A stretch of DNA of 64,000 nucleotides from Nostoc paludosum FACHB-159 (GTDB lineage: Bacteria > Cyanobacteriota > Cyanobacteriia > Cyanobacteriales > Nostocaceae). This document shows positions 24,734 through 34,295 of this stretch, in pieces. The stretch's first letter is position 1. Each line of letters begins with the position of its first letter. The notes below the pieces were generated by a model, which did no database searches, was not told where the DNA came from, and saw only the letters and a list, made by a program, of their open reading frames with translations. Made by a program: the position numbers and the translations under genes. Location of the stretch: the NCBI RefSeq assembly GCF_014698835.1, contig NZ_JACJTU010000025.1, forward strand, positions 1 to 64,000. Direction: 5' to 3'.

Positions 24734-27337
24734 TTAATCAACATCCAAATTTTGTAAACCCATCGCAATCTTACTATGTTTTTCAATTTGTCCCATTACT
24801 TGTTTTGCTCGTTGAATTACTACCGCAGGTAAACCCGCCAATCTTCCCGCTTCAATTCCGTAGGATTTATCTGCGCCTCCTGGTTGGACTTGGTGCAAAA
24901 AGATAATTTGGTCGGGTAATTCTTTCACTGTCACTTGATAGTTAGCTACATTCGGCAAAATGCTAGCTAGTTCATTTAATTCATGGTAATGAGTGGCAAA
25001 AATCGTTCGCGCCCGAATTTCCACTGCTATATATTCTGCCACCGCCCAAGCAATGGAAAGACCATCAAATGTTGCCGTTCCCCGACCAATTTCATCTAAT
25101 AAAACTAATGATCGAGATGTGGCATGATTGAGAATATTTGCGGTTTCATTCATTTCCACCATAAATGTCGATTGACCAGTTGCTAAATCATCTACTGCAC
25201 CGACACGAGTGAAAATGCGATCGCATATTCCCAACCTAGCAAATCTAGCTGGTACAAAACTCCCAATTTGCGCCATTAACTGAATCAATCCCACTTGACG
25301 CAAATAACAACTTTTGCCGCTGGCGTTTGGCCCGGTGAGAATGATTAAATCGGGAGTGGGTGAAGAGGACGCAGAGACATTTTCACTCTCCGCTTCTTCG
25401 TCTCTTCCCAATTGCGTCGAATTCGGCACGAAGAACCCCGCAGGTAAAGACTGTTCCACCACTGGATGACGACCATCAACAATGTTGATTTCCCTTCCTG
25501 GCAACATTTCTGGACGACAGTAACCTTGCTGCACCGCTAATTCAGCTAAACCACACAACACATCTGCGGCCGCTACTGCACGGGAAAGATTACGAATTAC
25601 TTCCGCTTGTTCTGCTACTTCTTCCCGCAATGCCGTAAAAATCTCATATTCCAATTGATTTAAATCATCCCGCGCTGTGAGAATTCGGGCTTCCCTTTCC
25701 TTCAAGTCTGGGGTGATGTAGCGTTCCTCGTTGGTCAGGGTTTGCTTGCGGATATAATTGGCGGGTACTTGGTCGGCTTTGGCGCGGGAAATACTGATAT
25801 AGTAACCAAAGGTTTTGTTAAATCCTACCTTTAATGTGGGAATTCCTGTCTTTGCTCTTTCGTCAACTTCCAAATTAGCAATCCATTGCTGGTCTGCTTC
25901 TACAGTTGCTTTCCGGTCATCCAATAGGGAATTCACGCCAGGACGAATCAATCCGCCTTCTTTTATATGTATTGGTGGCGACTCTACCAGATGTGCGTGT
26001 AATTTTTGTGCCAATTCTTCCAAAATTGACGGTACTTTTTGCAAAGCTTTCAAGAATGGCGATCGCGTATCAGCAACTAAGTGGGATAATTCGGGTAACC
26101 GTGAAAGTGAATCTGCCAAAGCTGCTAAATCTCTAGCGTTAGCAGTACCAGAACCCGCCCTTCCCGTTAGCCGTTCCAAGTCATAAATTTGCCGTAACAA
26201 CTGTCGCAAATCCTGACGTAGGGGTGTATTTTCCATCAATTCTTCGATGGTATCTTGTCGCGCGCGAATGCCTTTAATATCGATTAATGGTTGCAATAAC
26301 CACCGCCGTAAAGCACGCCCACCCATCGCTGTACTCGTTCTATCTAATGCCCAGAGTAGGGAACCGTGATATGTGCCATCGCGGACAGTTTGAGTAATTT
26401 CTAGGTTACGGCGAGTTTGACTATCTACAATTAAATAGTCAGTAACAGTGTAAGTACGCAGTCTTTGTAGGGAGACTGGGTTTTCTTTTTGGGTATCTTC
26501 CAGGTATTCTAGAAGACCGCCAGCCGCACGAACGGCGAGGGGGAGATGGTCGCAACCGAGTCCTTCAAGCGATCGCAGTTTAAATTTCTGCAATAATCTA
26601 GGTCTAGCTTCGCCTTGGGAAAATGGAAATTGCGATCGCAAACTATAACAAAATGCTGGCGGCAAACACTCCGGCAAATGTGGCGAAGTTTCCCCCGGAC
26701 GCAGCAAACTACCCAAATCAGGCGCATTTGTAGGCACCAGCACCTCTGAAGGTTGCAAGCGCATTAATTCTTGTGTCAGATGTTCTAAATCGCTGCCTTG
26801 GGCGGTGAGGAATTCTCCTGTAGAGATGTCTGCATAAGCTAAGCCCCAATGATTTGCGGCAATTACCACTGCTGCCAAGTAATTATTGCGACTTGATTTG
26901 AGCATTCCCTCTTGCAGCAAAGTGCCAGGAGTGAGGACGCGCGTTACCTCCCGCCGTACCAGTCTCCCAGTAGCTTCTGCTGCATCTTCCACTTGGTCGC
27001 AAATTACCACTGCATAGCCTTTTTCCACTAGCATCGTCGCGTAGCGTTCCCAAGCGTGATGCGGAACGCCAGACATGGCTACCCGTCCTTGTTCTCCAGC
27101 CTGCTTGCTAGTGAGGACTAATTCTAATTCTTGCGCTAATTTTACAGCATCTTGGAAATAGCATTCAAAGAAATCGCCCACTCGATACAGCAACATCGCG
27201 TGAGGATATTTATCCTTCGTCTCGACATAGTGCAGGTACATTTGACTTAGCTTACTGCGGTCTACCTGTCGATGGTCAGAAATAAAAGTACTTGCATCAG
27301 GCTTGGTAGATGGAGTTTCAGAGTGAGAGGCCGTCAT
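24734..27337 (-). CDS. mutS: DNA mismatch repair protein MutS
   Basis: About 867 residues from ATG 27337; a GTG at 27358 is in frame but weaker. Domain I holds the mismatch-reading Phe-x-Glu in RVGDFFECYFQDA (about residue 50). The connector, lever and clamp domains follow. The ABC ATPase has Walker A GPNASGKSCYLRQVG, STFMVEMNE, Walker B LVLLDEIGRGTATFDG and the THYHEL switch. It recognises mismatches and recruits MutL. It is the last of three minus-strand genes, 86 bases after the PIN-like gene, so cotranscription with that pair is possible. Confidence 0.97.
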   Translation of the reverse strand: MTASHSETPSTKPDASTFISDHRQVDRSKLSQMYLHYVETKDKYPHAMLLYRVGDFFECYFQDAVKLAQELELVLTSKQAGEQGRVAMSGVPHHAWERYATMLVEKGYAVVICDQVEDAAEATGRLVRREVTRVLTPGTLLQEGMLKSSRNNYLAAVVIAANHWGLAYADISTGEFLTAQGSDLEHLTQELMRLQPSEVLVPTNAPDLGSLLRPGETSPHLPECLPPAFCYSLRSQFPFSQGEARPRLLQKFKLRSLEGLGCDHLPLAVRAAGGLLEYLEDTQKENPVSLQRLRTYTVTDYLIVDSQTRRNLEITQTVRDGTYHGSLLWALDRTSTAMGGRALRRWLLQPLIDIKGIRARQDTIEELMENTPLRQDLRQLLRQIYDLERLTGRAGSGTANARDLAALADSLSRLPELSHLVADTRSPFLKALQKVPSILEELAQKLHAHLVESPPIHIKEGGLIRPGVNSLLDDRKATVEADQQWIANLEVDERAKTGIPTLKVGFNKTFGYYISISRAKADQVPANYIRKQTLTNEERYITPDLKEREARILTARDDLNQLEYEIFTALREEVAEQAEVIRNLSRAVAAADVLCGLAELAVQQGYCRPEMLPGREINIVDGRHPVVEQSLPAGFFVPNSTQLGRDEEAESENVSASSSPTPDLIILTGPNASGKSCYLRQVGLIQLMAQIGSFVPARFARLGICDRIFTRVGAVDDLATGQSTFMVEMNETANILNHATSRSLVLLDEIGRGTATFDGLSIAWAVAEYIAVEIRARTIFATHYHELNELASILPNVANYQVTVKELPDQIIFLHQVQPGGADKSYGIEAGRLAGLPAVVIQRAKQVMGQIEKHSKIAMGLQNLDVD

Positions 27338-27423
27338 AGATGCTATCGAGTTACGCACGGAAATGCCACAATATCCGATGATAACGTGATGTTAGAAGCA
27401 AAGGGCGATCGCTCAAAAATATT

Positions 27424-27948
27424 TTATCCTTTTGTTCGACTGCTTCGGCGTGTAGGTGGTTGTGGCGAAGGTGGTTCTTGAGATTTTAGCTTGTCATCAT
27501 CAGTCAGAAACTCTACATGGAAACCTTTTTGGTGATAGTGCCAGCCTAAGATGACAATACTAGCATCACCCATAGAAGTCTTTTCTACAGCTTGATTGGG
27601 GAATTTAGCGGCTAACTTTTTCAATTCATCTTCTTCCCAAAGAACGATTTGTTCGCGGAACTTAGCCCAAGGTGAGGTTTCATCAGCTGCATAAGTTATG
27701 ATTTCGGCAAATTTTTGAGCTGCTATACGTTTACTTTCTGAATTTGCTGTTTTAGCCTGTGCAATGTGATTACCCGTTTCTATAACAGTAGCTAAAGGTA
27801 GTACCAGCGTTGTTGATTTGGCGATTTCTGCCTCAATTTTCTGATTTACACGCTGATAATCCCAATCATTATTACCAGCAATTTCTCTACCTGGAACTTG
27901 TAACCAAACGCATAAAAGTGATGTATCAATGAGTAACACCTTTCTCAT
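27424..27948 (-). CDS. PIN-like nuclease domain protein
   Basis: 174 residues. The acidic residues of a PIN nuclease are all visible: Asp in LLIDTSLL (8), Glu in VIETGNHI (about 62), Asp in GDASIVILG (about 128) and Asp in FLTDDDKL (about 150). PIN domains cut RNA, as in VapC toxins, or process nucleic acids. The C-terminal tail (PPSPQPPTRRSSRTKG) is Pro/Arg-rich and probably disordered. It begins 8 bases after the stop of the AAA ATPase gene and has no clear ribosome site, which suggests translational coupling. There is no small antitoxin gene beside it; the ATPase is its evident partner. Confidence 0.75.
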   Translation of the reverse strand: MRKVLLIDTSLLCVWLQVPGREIAGNNDWDYQRVNQKIEAEIAKSTTLVLPLATVIETGNHIAQAKTANSESKRIAAQKFAEIITYAADETSPWAKFREQIVLWEEDELKKLAAKFPNQAVEKTSMGDASIVILGWHYHQKGFHVEFLTDDDKLKSQEPPSPQPPTRRSSRTKG

Positions 27949-27956
27949 ATTATTAA

Positions 27957-29198
27957 CTATTCATTTCGAGAAAGGCTTCTTTCAATCGCGCCCTTAGTTG
28001 TCATATCACCCAAAGAATATGATGCGAACAACTTAGAAAAATTATCAATATCTTCTAAAATAGTAAGTTTGCTTTCTCCAGTTTCTTTATCGCGGTGTGC
28101 GACAACCACAAAAGGAACTATTTCTGGCCCTAAAGCATCCAGCAAAGCTGGGTTATGGGTAGTAAGTAAAATATCAATTTTTCTTTTACTGCCAATTTCT
28201 CGTAAGATTCTGACTAGTAATTCTGCACGCGAGGGATGAAGGCCATTATCTATTTCTTCAATTACTAGTTGACTACCTTCTGGTCGCGTAAGTAGTGCTG
28301 TGAGAATTGCTATAAAACGTAAAGTTCCATCTGACATGCTTCTAGCATCAATCTCTGTAATATGGCCAGGTTTCCATTCTTCTTGACAGTAAAGCATGGC
28401 ATCAGTGCCAAATCTACCCACTTTTTCTGCCCATACTTTTTGAATATCGCCTTCGGGTAAATATTTGAGGTAATGAGATAGAGTTGATTCTACTTGATTT
28501 TTTCGTTCATCTGGTAATAACCCTGCTAGGACACCTGCAATATTTGAAGCATCGCTTTCTAAAGTGTCAGATATTAGTGAATACGATCTCATTGTAGAAG
28601 GTATGGGGTTTAAAACAAAAATCTTGTCTAGTGAGCTAATAACTAAATAAGTAATTTGTCGAATTTTCTCAGAAAGATCGTTAGCACTTTTTAAATTAAA
28701 TCTTTTACGAATTTCATCTCTCCCTTTTATTGTTGCCCTACCACTTCCTGGTATTGAGTTCAATGCACTTCTAATCGGTAGAAAACTATCTTTGTCTAGG
28801 ATTAAAAATTCACTTAATATATTTGAACTTTCAGATTGTGTATCTATTATTTGTATGAATTCTTTTTCGGTTCTTACGAAAGGTTGTGTTTCTATTTCTA
28901 TTGAATATAAATAATCTGTATTTTCTTCATCACCTTGAACTATAAATTTTAATGTAAACTCAGTTTCCGGTTTAAGTGCGGCCCATTCTACACCACCGCG
29001 AATAGATGGAAGTGTTTTATTTCCTGCTAAAGCTGCTTCAATATTTTCACCTTTAGCAATTCGTTGTAAAAATTCTAAAGCTTCAACCACATTAGATTTA
29101 CCACTTGCATTTGTTCCAATCAGAACTGTCAAAGGATCGAGTGGAAGCTCCGCATAACGGAAACTTTTCCAATTTTCAAGAATGAGTTGCTTAAGCAC
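27957..29198 (-). CDS. AAA ATPase (RecF/SMC-like, AAA_15/AAA_21 type)
   Basis: About 413 residues from GTG 29198, chosen because GGAG lies 6 bases upstream; a TTG at 29210 is also in frame. It begins LKQLILENWKSFR, the usual start of RecF/OLD-like ATPases. Walker A is GTNASGKS (about 28-35). The ABC-like signature is SMSDGTLRFIAIL, Walker B is QLVIEEIDNGLHPS, and the switch is LLTTHNPALLDAL. No TOPRIM domain follows, unlike OLD nucleases. ATPases of this class paired with a small nuclease recur in antiphage and toxin modules (Septu and PARIS use other nucleases). Here the partner is the PIN-like protein. The role in this organism is inferred. Confidence 0.88.
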   Translation of the reverse strand: MLKQLILENWKSFRYAELPLDPLTVLIGTNASGKSNVVEALEFLQRIAKGENIEAALAGNKTLPSIRGGVEWAALKPETEFTLKFIVQGDEENTDYLYSIEIETQPFVRTEKEFIQIIDTQSESSNILSEFLILDKDSFLPIRSALNSIPGSGRATIKGRDEIRKRFNLKSANDLSEKIRQITYLVISSLDKIFVLNPIPSTMRSYSLISDTLESDASNIAGVLAGLLPDERKNQVESTLSHYLKYLPEGDIQKVWAEKVGRFGTDAMLYCQEEWKPGHITEIDARSMSDGTLRFIAILTALLTRPEGSQLVIEEIDNGLHPSRAELLVRILREIGSKRKIDILLTTHNPALLDALGPEIVPFVVVAHRDKETGESKLTILEDIDNFSKLFASYSLGDMTTKGAIERSLSRNE

Positions 29199-29312
29199 GA
29201 TCAACTCCAAAACTCTACTTACTTAAATTTAGCTCTTATAAGTGGCTATTGCTCACCGTTTCTCCTTTTAATATAATCGCCACTAACAAGAGCTTTTAAT
29301 TATCCAAAAAAT

Positions 29313-29957
29313 TTAAGATGTACAAACAGAGTTAGCATAAATCGCCATTTGCGATCTATTACGCAAATTGAGGCGGCTTAAAAGGTGAGTCACATGAGTT
29401 TTCACCGTCCCTTCGGCAATGTAAAGTTCTTGAGCGATTTCACGATTAGTCAAACCTTGGCCAATCAAGCGCAACACATCTCGCTCGCGGGGGGTTAACT
29501 CAGTTAATTCTTTCTTTTCTGGCTTGGATTTAACAGGCTCTGGTGGGATATTAGCCATCAACTTTTCCATTAGTCCTGGCCCTAGTTGAGTATATCCAGA
29601 ATGCACAAACCGAATCGCCTGTGCCAACTCTTGGGAAGGCATATCTTTGAGTAAATAGCCCCTCGCGCCCGCACGAATGGACTGAGCGACATACCTATCA
29701 TCATCAAATGTACTTAAAACTAAAACTTTCGTCTCTGGATACTGCTGACAGATAATCCGTGTGGCTTCTCTGCCATCCATCACAGGCATCCGTACATCCA
29801 TCAATACTACATCGGGTTGTAAAGCAGCTACCTGCTCAATGGCTGTTTCACCGTTATCAGCAGTTCCTACCACTTGCAAATCTGGTTCCAGCGTTAGCAT
29901 GGCTTTCAAACCTTGACAGATTAAACTTTGATCGTCCACCAGTAACAAGCGAATCAT
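29313..29957 (-). CDS. NarL/FixJ-type response regulator
   Basis: 214 residues. The receiver (1-120) is complete: VDDQ near residue 8, acceptor Asp in VVLMDVRMPVMDG (about 54), and Lys in GYLLKDM. The LuxR helix-turn-helix (about 148-210) reads LTPRERDVLRLIGQGLTNRE then IAEGTVKTHVTHLLSRL. It is the partner of the kinase upstream on the same strand, 163 bases away. It should dimerise and bind DNA when phosphorylated. Target genes are unknown. Confidence 0.93.
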   Translation of the reverse strand: MIRLLLVDDQSLICQGLKAMLTLEPDLQVVGTADNGETAIEQVAALQPDVVLMDVRMPVMDGREATRIICQQYPETKVLVLSTFDDDRYVAQSIRAGARGYLLKDMPSQELAQAIRFVHSGYTQLGPGLMEKLMANIPPEPVKSKPEKKELTELTPRERDVLRLIGQGLTNREIAQELYIAEGTVKTHVTHLLSRLNLRNRSQMAIYANSVCTS

Positions 29958-30120
29958 GTGAAGTGCGACTTTACTTAGGTAAACATTATTTAATCTACCA
30001 ATGCGACGAGTAGAATTTCGGATTATTTTTTAGATATATTTACTTACCGTTAAACACTCCTCATCTTATGTCCACCTAATCACTTACTCAAAAAATTCTC
30101 CGCGTCCCCCTGTCGCCGTG

Positions 30121-31326
30121 TCAGTCTAAAGTATCTGGCGATCGCAATGGCAATTCAACTGTTATTCTACAACCACAACCAGGCTGGGTTTCCAAGTGAA
30201 AGTAACCTTCTAAAGCCGCCACTCGTTCTTGCATTCCTTGGATTCCAAATCCAGTAATTTTATCGTTGAGATCGAATCCCCTACCGTTATCCTCGACTCG
30301 CAGATTTATATTGTCATTGGTAGCAACAATCTCTATTTTGACTTCTGTGGCTTGTGCATATTTGCAAATATTAGTCAAGGCTTCCTGAACAATTCGGTAT
30401 ACGGTTCTGACCACAGGCAGTGGTACAATGACTCCCAGGTTGATTTTAGTACTGGGAGACAAACCAGTGCCTTGACGAAAATCTTCCACCAAAGATGCGA
30501 TCGCATCTTCTAATGGTCGCTCGTCTGGTACATCTTCGCGCAACGCCCTCACAGATTGGCGTACCTCCTTCATCGCCATTTCGCCTAGCCGTTGAGCTTG
30601 ACTCAGAAATGACTCAGCCGAGGCAGGGTTAACAGACCAAAGTCTAATTGCTGTTTGGATTTGCACGTTGAGAGCTGTCAAAGCATGACCTAAAGAATCA
30701 TGAATCTCGCGGGCGATGCGGTTACGTTCTTGGACGGCCGCGAGGTCTTCAATTTGCAAAGCATACTGTTGCAGTTGCTCGTGGGCAACAGTCAGTTGTT
30801 TGCGCGTCTTTTGCTCCACTAGCAATATATTTACCAACTGCAAAACCAAGAATAATCCCAATGCAAACATCAGCATCTCAGCTAATTGATGCATCCAAAA
30901 TCGCTGTTGTTGTCCCGGTGGCACTATCTGGACAACGGTTTGAAGATACTGTCCTTGATGCACCAAAAATAGGAGAAAGCACAAACCTGCCACAATTAAG
31001 CGCCCACGCGAACTAAACAAAAAGCAACTGCGAATCACGACAATTAAATACAGCGTGGGTAAGATATGGAGATATCCCAATACTGTGCCGCTAAAAATTA
31101 AAATCATGGCGATCGCAGTATATAACACTTTGATCCAGGAATGGCCGCTTGGTAATCTCAAACCCATTAAACCAAGCAAGGCCAAAATCAGCACGTGTTG
31201 AACTGGTATACATCGATTTTCCAGAGCTTCAATGACAGCGAGTGAACCGCAACAAGTGAGCATTACCCATTCGGTGTAAAGCAGAAAGCGAAAAGGATTA
31301 GGGCGGATGGGAAGTAACAGACTCAT
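30121..31326 (-). CDS. Membrane sensor histidine kinase (NarX/DesK-like, HisKA_3)
   Basis: 401 residues from ATG 31326. The N-terminal half (about 10-165) has five or six hydrophobic segments and little periplasmic loop, as in DesK/LiaS-type sensors of membrane state. A coiled linker follows. HisKA_3 has the acceptor in REIHDSLGHALTALNVQIQ (about 212), and HATPase has VEDNGRGFD and GFGIQGMQERVAALEG. It pairs with the response regulator downstream. A GC-rich dispersed sequence (GGCGACAGGGGGACGCGG) begins right after the stop codon. The stimulus is unknown. Confidence 0.92.
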   Translation of the reverse strand: MSLLLPIRPNPFRFLLYTEWVMLTCCGSLAVIEALENRCIPVQHVLILALLGLMGLRLPSGHSWIKVLYTAIAMILIFSGTVLGYLHILPTLYLIVVIRSCFLFSSRGRLIVAGLCFLLFLVHQGQYLQTVVQIVPPGQQQRFWMHQLAEMLMFALGLFLVLQLVNILLVEQKTRKQLTVAHEQLQQYALQIEDLAAVQERNRIAREIHDSLGHALTALNVQIQTAIRLWSVNPASAESFLSQAQRLGEMAMKEVRQSVRALREDVPDERPLEDAIASLVEDFRQGTGLSPSTKINLGVIVPLPVVRTVYRIVQEALTNICKYAQATEVKIEIVATNDNINLRVEDNGRGFDLNDKITGFGIQGMQERVAALEGYFHLETQPGCGCRITVELPLRSPDTLD

Positions 31327-31606
31327 AGAACTAGCCGGATGCAAAGCTTTCTTTAATTAATACTCTTAACTGTATCTTTAACACCACAGCAATTCATAGG
31401 TTTATAACTTTCGTTGTAGTAGATACTTTTAACCACGACGAAAGATATAGAGAGATTTACTTAGCGAAAAACCAAAGTCAAAAAGAATTTATCTAATTAG
31501 TTGTGCTGGGATTAGAGACGTTTTTCAGATGTTTATCTTTTACTAAACCTCTAGGATAAATTCAGTTCACACAACAAAAATTCGCAACCCTCAATCAAGG
31601 ATAGGT

Positions 31607-32320
31607 ATGGCAAATATTATTGGAAATAACGGCAATAATACCTTGTTTGGTACAGTCAAAAATGACTATATCGATGGCAAAGCGGGTAGAGATTTAATCT
31701 ATGGAGATAAGGGTAATGACATTCTTGAAGGTAGAAATGGGGATGATATTCTCATTGCTCAGACAGGCAATGACATTGTAAGAGGTGGCAATGGCAATGA
31801 TTTCTTAAGTGGTGGTCTTGGTGTGGATACACTCACAGGCGGAGCTGGTAAAGATAGTTTTGACTACGGTGATCCCCTCTTTCCTAACGGCTACCCACCA
31901 CGCAGCCCCAATGGTATTAGGGTGTTGAATCAGCCAGATAAAATTACCGACTACCAAATTGGTGTAGATAATTTCGTCTTTGAAACTGGGCAGCTCGGAC
32001 TTGGTTTTGGGGAACGCGTCAAATATAAAGAAGGGGTTAGTTCTAAAATATCAGGTAATCCCAATGTAATAGTTCTACTTGATGCATTTCCAAATGCTGC
32101 TGCTGCTGCTAAAGGCATTGCTAATAACAATAAGATTACATCTGATGCAGGATTATTTGTTTATTACAACTCTACACTTGGCATTTCAAGACTAGTATAT
32201 TCTAGCGATTTAGGAGACGGCGGAGCAATCAGCGTCCTGGCTAATCTAAACAATCTTACAAGCTTGTCTAACCAAGCTAAGTTTTCCAGCGCTGACTTCT
32301 CTTTTATCACCCTTACTTAA
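31607..32320 (+). CDS. Small RTX (calcium-binding repeat) protein
   Basis: 237 residues. Starts MANIIGNNGNNTLFGT with an AAGGATAGG ribosome site. Five or six GGxGxDxL nonapeptides occupy residues 10-85, and the rest (about 95-237) is a C-terminal domain with DKITDYQIGVDNFVFE and a final LSNQAKFSSADFSFITL that could serve as a secretion signal. Its N-terminus resembles that of the large RTX protein at 21400, so both probably use the same type I exporter. Function of the mature protein is not clear. Confidence 0.88.
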   Translation: MANIIGNNGNNTLFGTVKNDYIDGKAGRDLIYGDKGNDILEGRNGDDILIAQTGNDIVRGGNGNDFLSGGLGVDTLTGGAGKDSFDYGDPLFPNGYPPRSPNGIRVLNQPDKITDYQIGVDNFVFETGQLGLGFGERVKYKEGVSSKISGNPNVIVLLDAFPNAAAAAKGIANNNKITSDAGLFVYYNSTLGISRLVYSSDLGDGGAISVLANLNNLTSLSNQAKFSSADFSFITLT

Positions 32321-32410
32321 TATTAATGAATTTTGACTGTTGACTGTATCTAAGATTGCACTTCCTGATTTAGAACTGGTTTATAGCATTACTTAATCAT
32401 TTGTAAAAAG

Positions 32411-32447
32411 TTAGAACCCCGACTTATTTAAGAAGCCGGGGTTCTAA
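32411..32447. terminator. Bidirectional hairpin terminator between convergent genes
   Basis: Arms TTAGAACCCCGACTT and AAGCCGGGGTTCTAA with one mismatch and a 7-base loop. It lies between the convergent small RTX and PhoD genes, 18 bases beyond the PhoD stop. Confidence 0.75.
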
Positions 32448-32464
32448 ATTCTGACTCTTAATAT

Positions 32465-34045
32465 TTATTTTTCCGGTGGCAAATCTACTGTGTAAACAGT
32501 TTCCCCTGCTAAGTTCCGCAATGAAACTGTCATCACTTTTGTATTGGCATTAATTTTAACTCCTCCAAAGAATTGCAAACCTTCACTTGGGGGACGATTT
32601 GCTTTTGTACCTGGAGGAAGGCTTTGAAATTTCAATTCTGGGCCAAAAGTATTTTCCAATTCGTTAGGGCCAAATGTACCAGAGTTCAAAGGCCCGGCGA
32701 CGAATTCCCAAAAAGGTTTAAAGTCAGTAAACTGCGCTTTTGCTGGGTTGTAATAATGGGCTGCTGCATAATGTACATCAGCAGTTAACCAAACAACATT
32801 CTGGATATTTTTATTTTTAATAAATCGTAGTAAATCCGCAAGTTCTAATTCTCTTCCTAAAGCTGGGCCGTTTCCATTAGCCCAAGCTTCAAAATCTGTG
32901 CTACCATCTCTAACTATCAATCCCAGAGGCATATCACTAGCAATTACTTTCCATGTAGATTTTGATGATAGTAATTGTCTTTTTAACCACTGTATTTGAG
33001 TTCTGCTTAAAAATTGCGTTTCTTTACTTGGTATCGATTGATTATTAGGAGTATTGGGCCCCCGGTAAGTGCGTTCATCGAGCATGAAAATGTCTAATAA
33101 TGGGCCATAATTGAAGGAACGGTAAATTCTGGTTTTATCTGGATTGTTTGTTTCAGATCCAATAGGCATATATTCTAAAAATGCTTGCCTTCCTCTTTGG
33201 GCTAGCAAGTTAACATCTTTAACTGTATAGCGATTATCGCTTAAAAGAACTTCTCCAGGATACCAGTTATTTGTGACTTCGTGGTCGTCCCACTGTGCTA
33301 AAATGGGAACTTCAGCGTTGAAACGTTTAATATTATCGTCAAGCAAATTGTAGATATAATTACCACGAAATTCTGTTAATGTTTCTGCAACTTTGGATTT
33401 TTCTGGTGTAGTAATATTTTTCCAAGTTGTGCCGTCGTCTAAGATAACTTCTGCTTGAATTGGGCCATCAACATAAACATTATCTCCAGAATGGATGAAG
33501 AAATCGGGTTGAAGCTGGCGCATGGTTTCGTAAATTTTCATCCCACCAAAATCAGGATTAATTCCCCATCCTTGACCTGCGGTGTCACCACCCCAAACAA
33601 AGAATATATCTCGACCATATTTGGAGGGAGTCTTGAAACTACCTTTAACAGCTGCACTATAGGTATTTTTATAATTTAAATCTTGAAAAATTACCCGATA
33701 AAATATTTGTTGGTCTGGTGGTAAATTCTTCAAAAAAAGTCGCGCTGTAAAGTCACTATCTTTTAAAGCATTTGGCCCCACAACTTGCTGCACATTTTTA
33801 AAAGATTCGCTGGTAGAATATTCTACAATCATTTTGGCAGGGCGATCGCTCTTACTCCAAATCACAATGCCATCGTTGGATATATCTCCGCTAGCTACAC
33901 CATAAGGTATACTAGGACGCATTTTATCAGAGGTAATCATTGCAGGTGCTTGTCCAAAAACTGGGGATTTTGATACAACATTTGTGGTGATAATTCCACC
34001 TGCTGTGACAGCCGAACGTAGCAAAAACTGACGACGGTTTAGCAT
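32465..34045 (-). CDS. PhoD-like alkaline phosphatase/phosphodiesterase, Tat-exported
   Basis: 526 residues from ATG 34045. The N-terminus MLNRRQFLLRSAVTAGGII is a Tat signal. A fibronectin-like domain begins near SIPYGVASGDISNDGIVIWS. The calcineurin-like catalytic domain has FVWGGDTAGQG, FIHSGDNVYVDG, WDDHEVTNNW and WLTADVHYAAAHYYNP, which hold the metal-binding residues. PhoD enzymes use calcium and iron to release phosphate from mono- and diesters outside the cell. A second PhoD homologue lies at 57607. Phosphate control is likely, but I did not identify a Pho box. Confidence 0.92.
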   Translation of the reverse strand: MLNRRQFLLRSAVTAGGIITTNVVSKSPVFGQAPAMITSDKMRPSIPYGVASGDISNDGIVIWSKSDRPAKMIVEYSTSESFKNVQQVVGPNALKDSDFTARLFLKNLPPDQQIFYRVIFQDLNYKNTYSAAVKGSFKTPSKYGRDIFFVWGGDTAGQGWGINPDFGGMKIYETMRQLQPDFFIHSGDNVYVDGPIQAEVILDDGTTWKNITTPEKSKVAETLTEFRGNYIYNLLDDNIKRFNAEVPILAQWDDHEVTNNWYPGEVLLSDNRYTVKDVNLLAQRGRQAFLEYMPIGSETNNPDKTRIYRSFNYGPLLDIFMLDERTYRGPNTPNNQSIPSKETQFLSRTQIQWLKRQLLSSKSTWKVIASDMPLGLIVRDGSTDFEAWANGNGPALGRELELADLLRFIKNKNIQNVVWLTADVHYAAAHYYNPAKAQFTDFKPFWEFVAGPLNSGTFGPNELENTFGPELKFQSLPPGTKANRPPSEGLQFFGGVKINANTKVMTVSLRNLAGETVYTVDLPPEK

Positions 34046-34295
34046 ATTAAATAATATCAAGCCTAAGAAGCATTACACGATAAGTGTCTACCATATCTTT
34101 CTCAGGCAACAAGTAAAGATTGAGTTATCGAATGGTTAATAAATAAATATTTATTTTTCATAATTAAATTTAATATTAATTCAATTTAAATATTATTTTT
34201 ACCTAAAATTAAAGTTTATTTAAACTCATTACTCCAAAATAATATTTTTAAACTTGATGTCTAGATTGCTTGCAGAAGTTTATCCTGAGGAAAAA

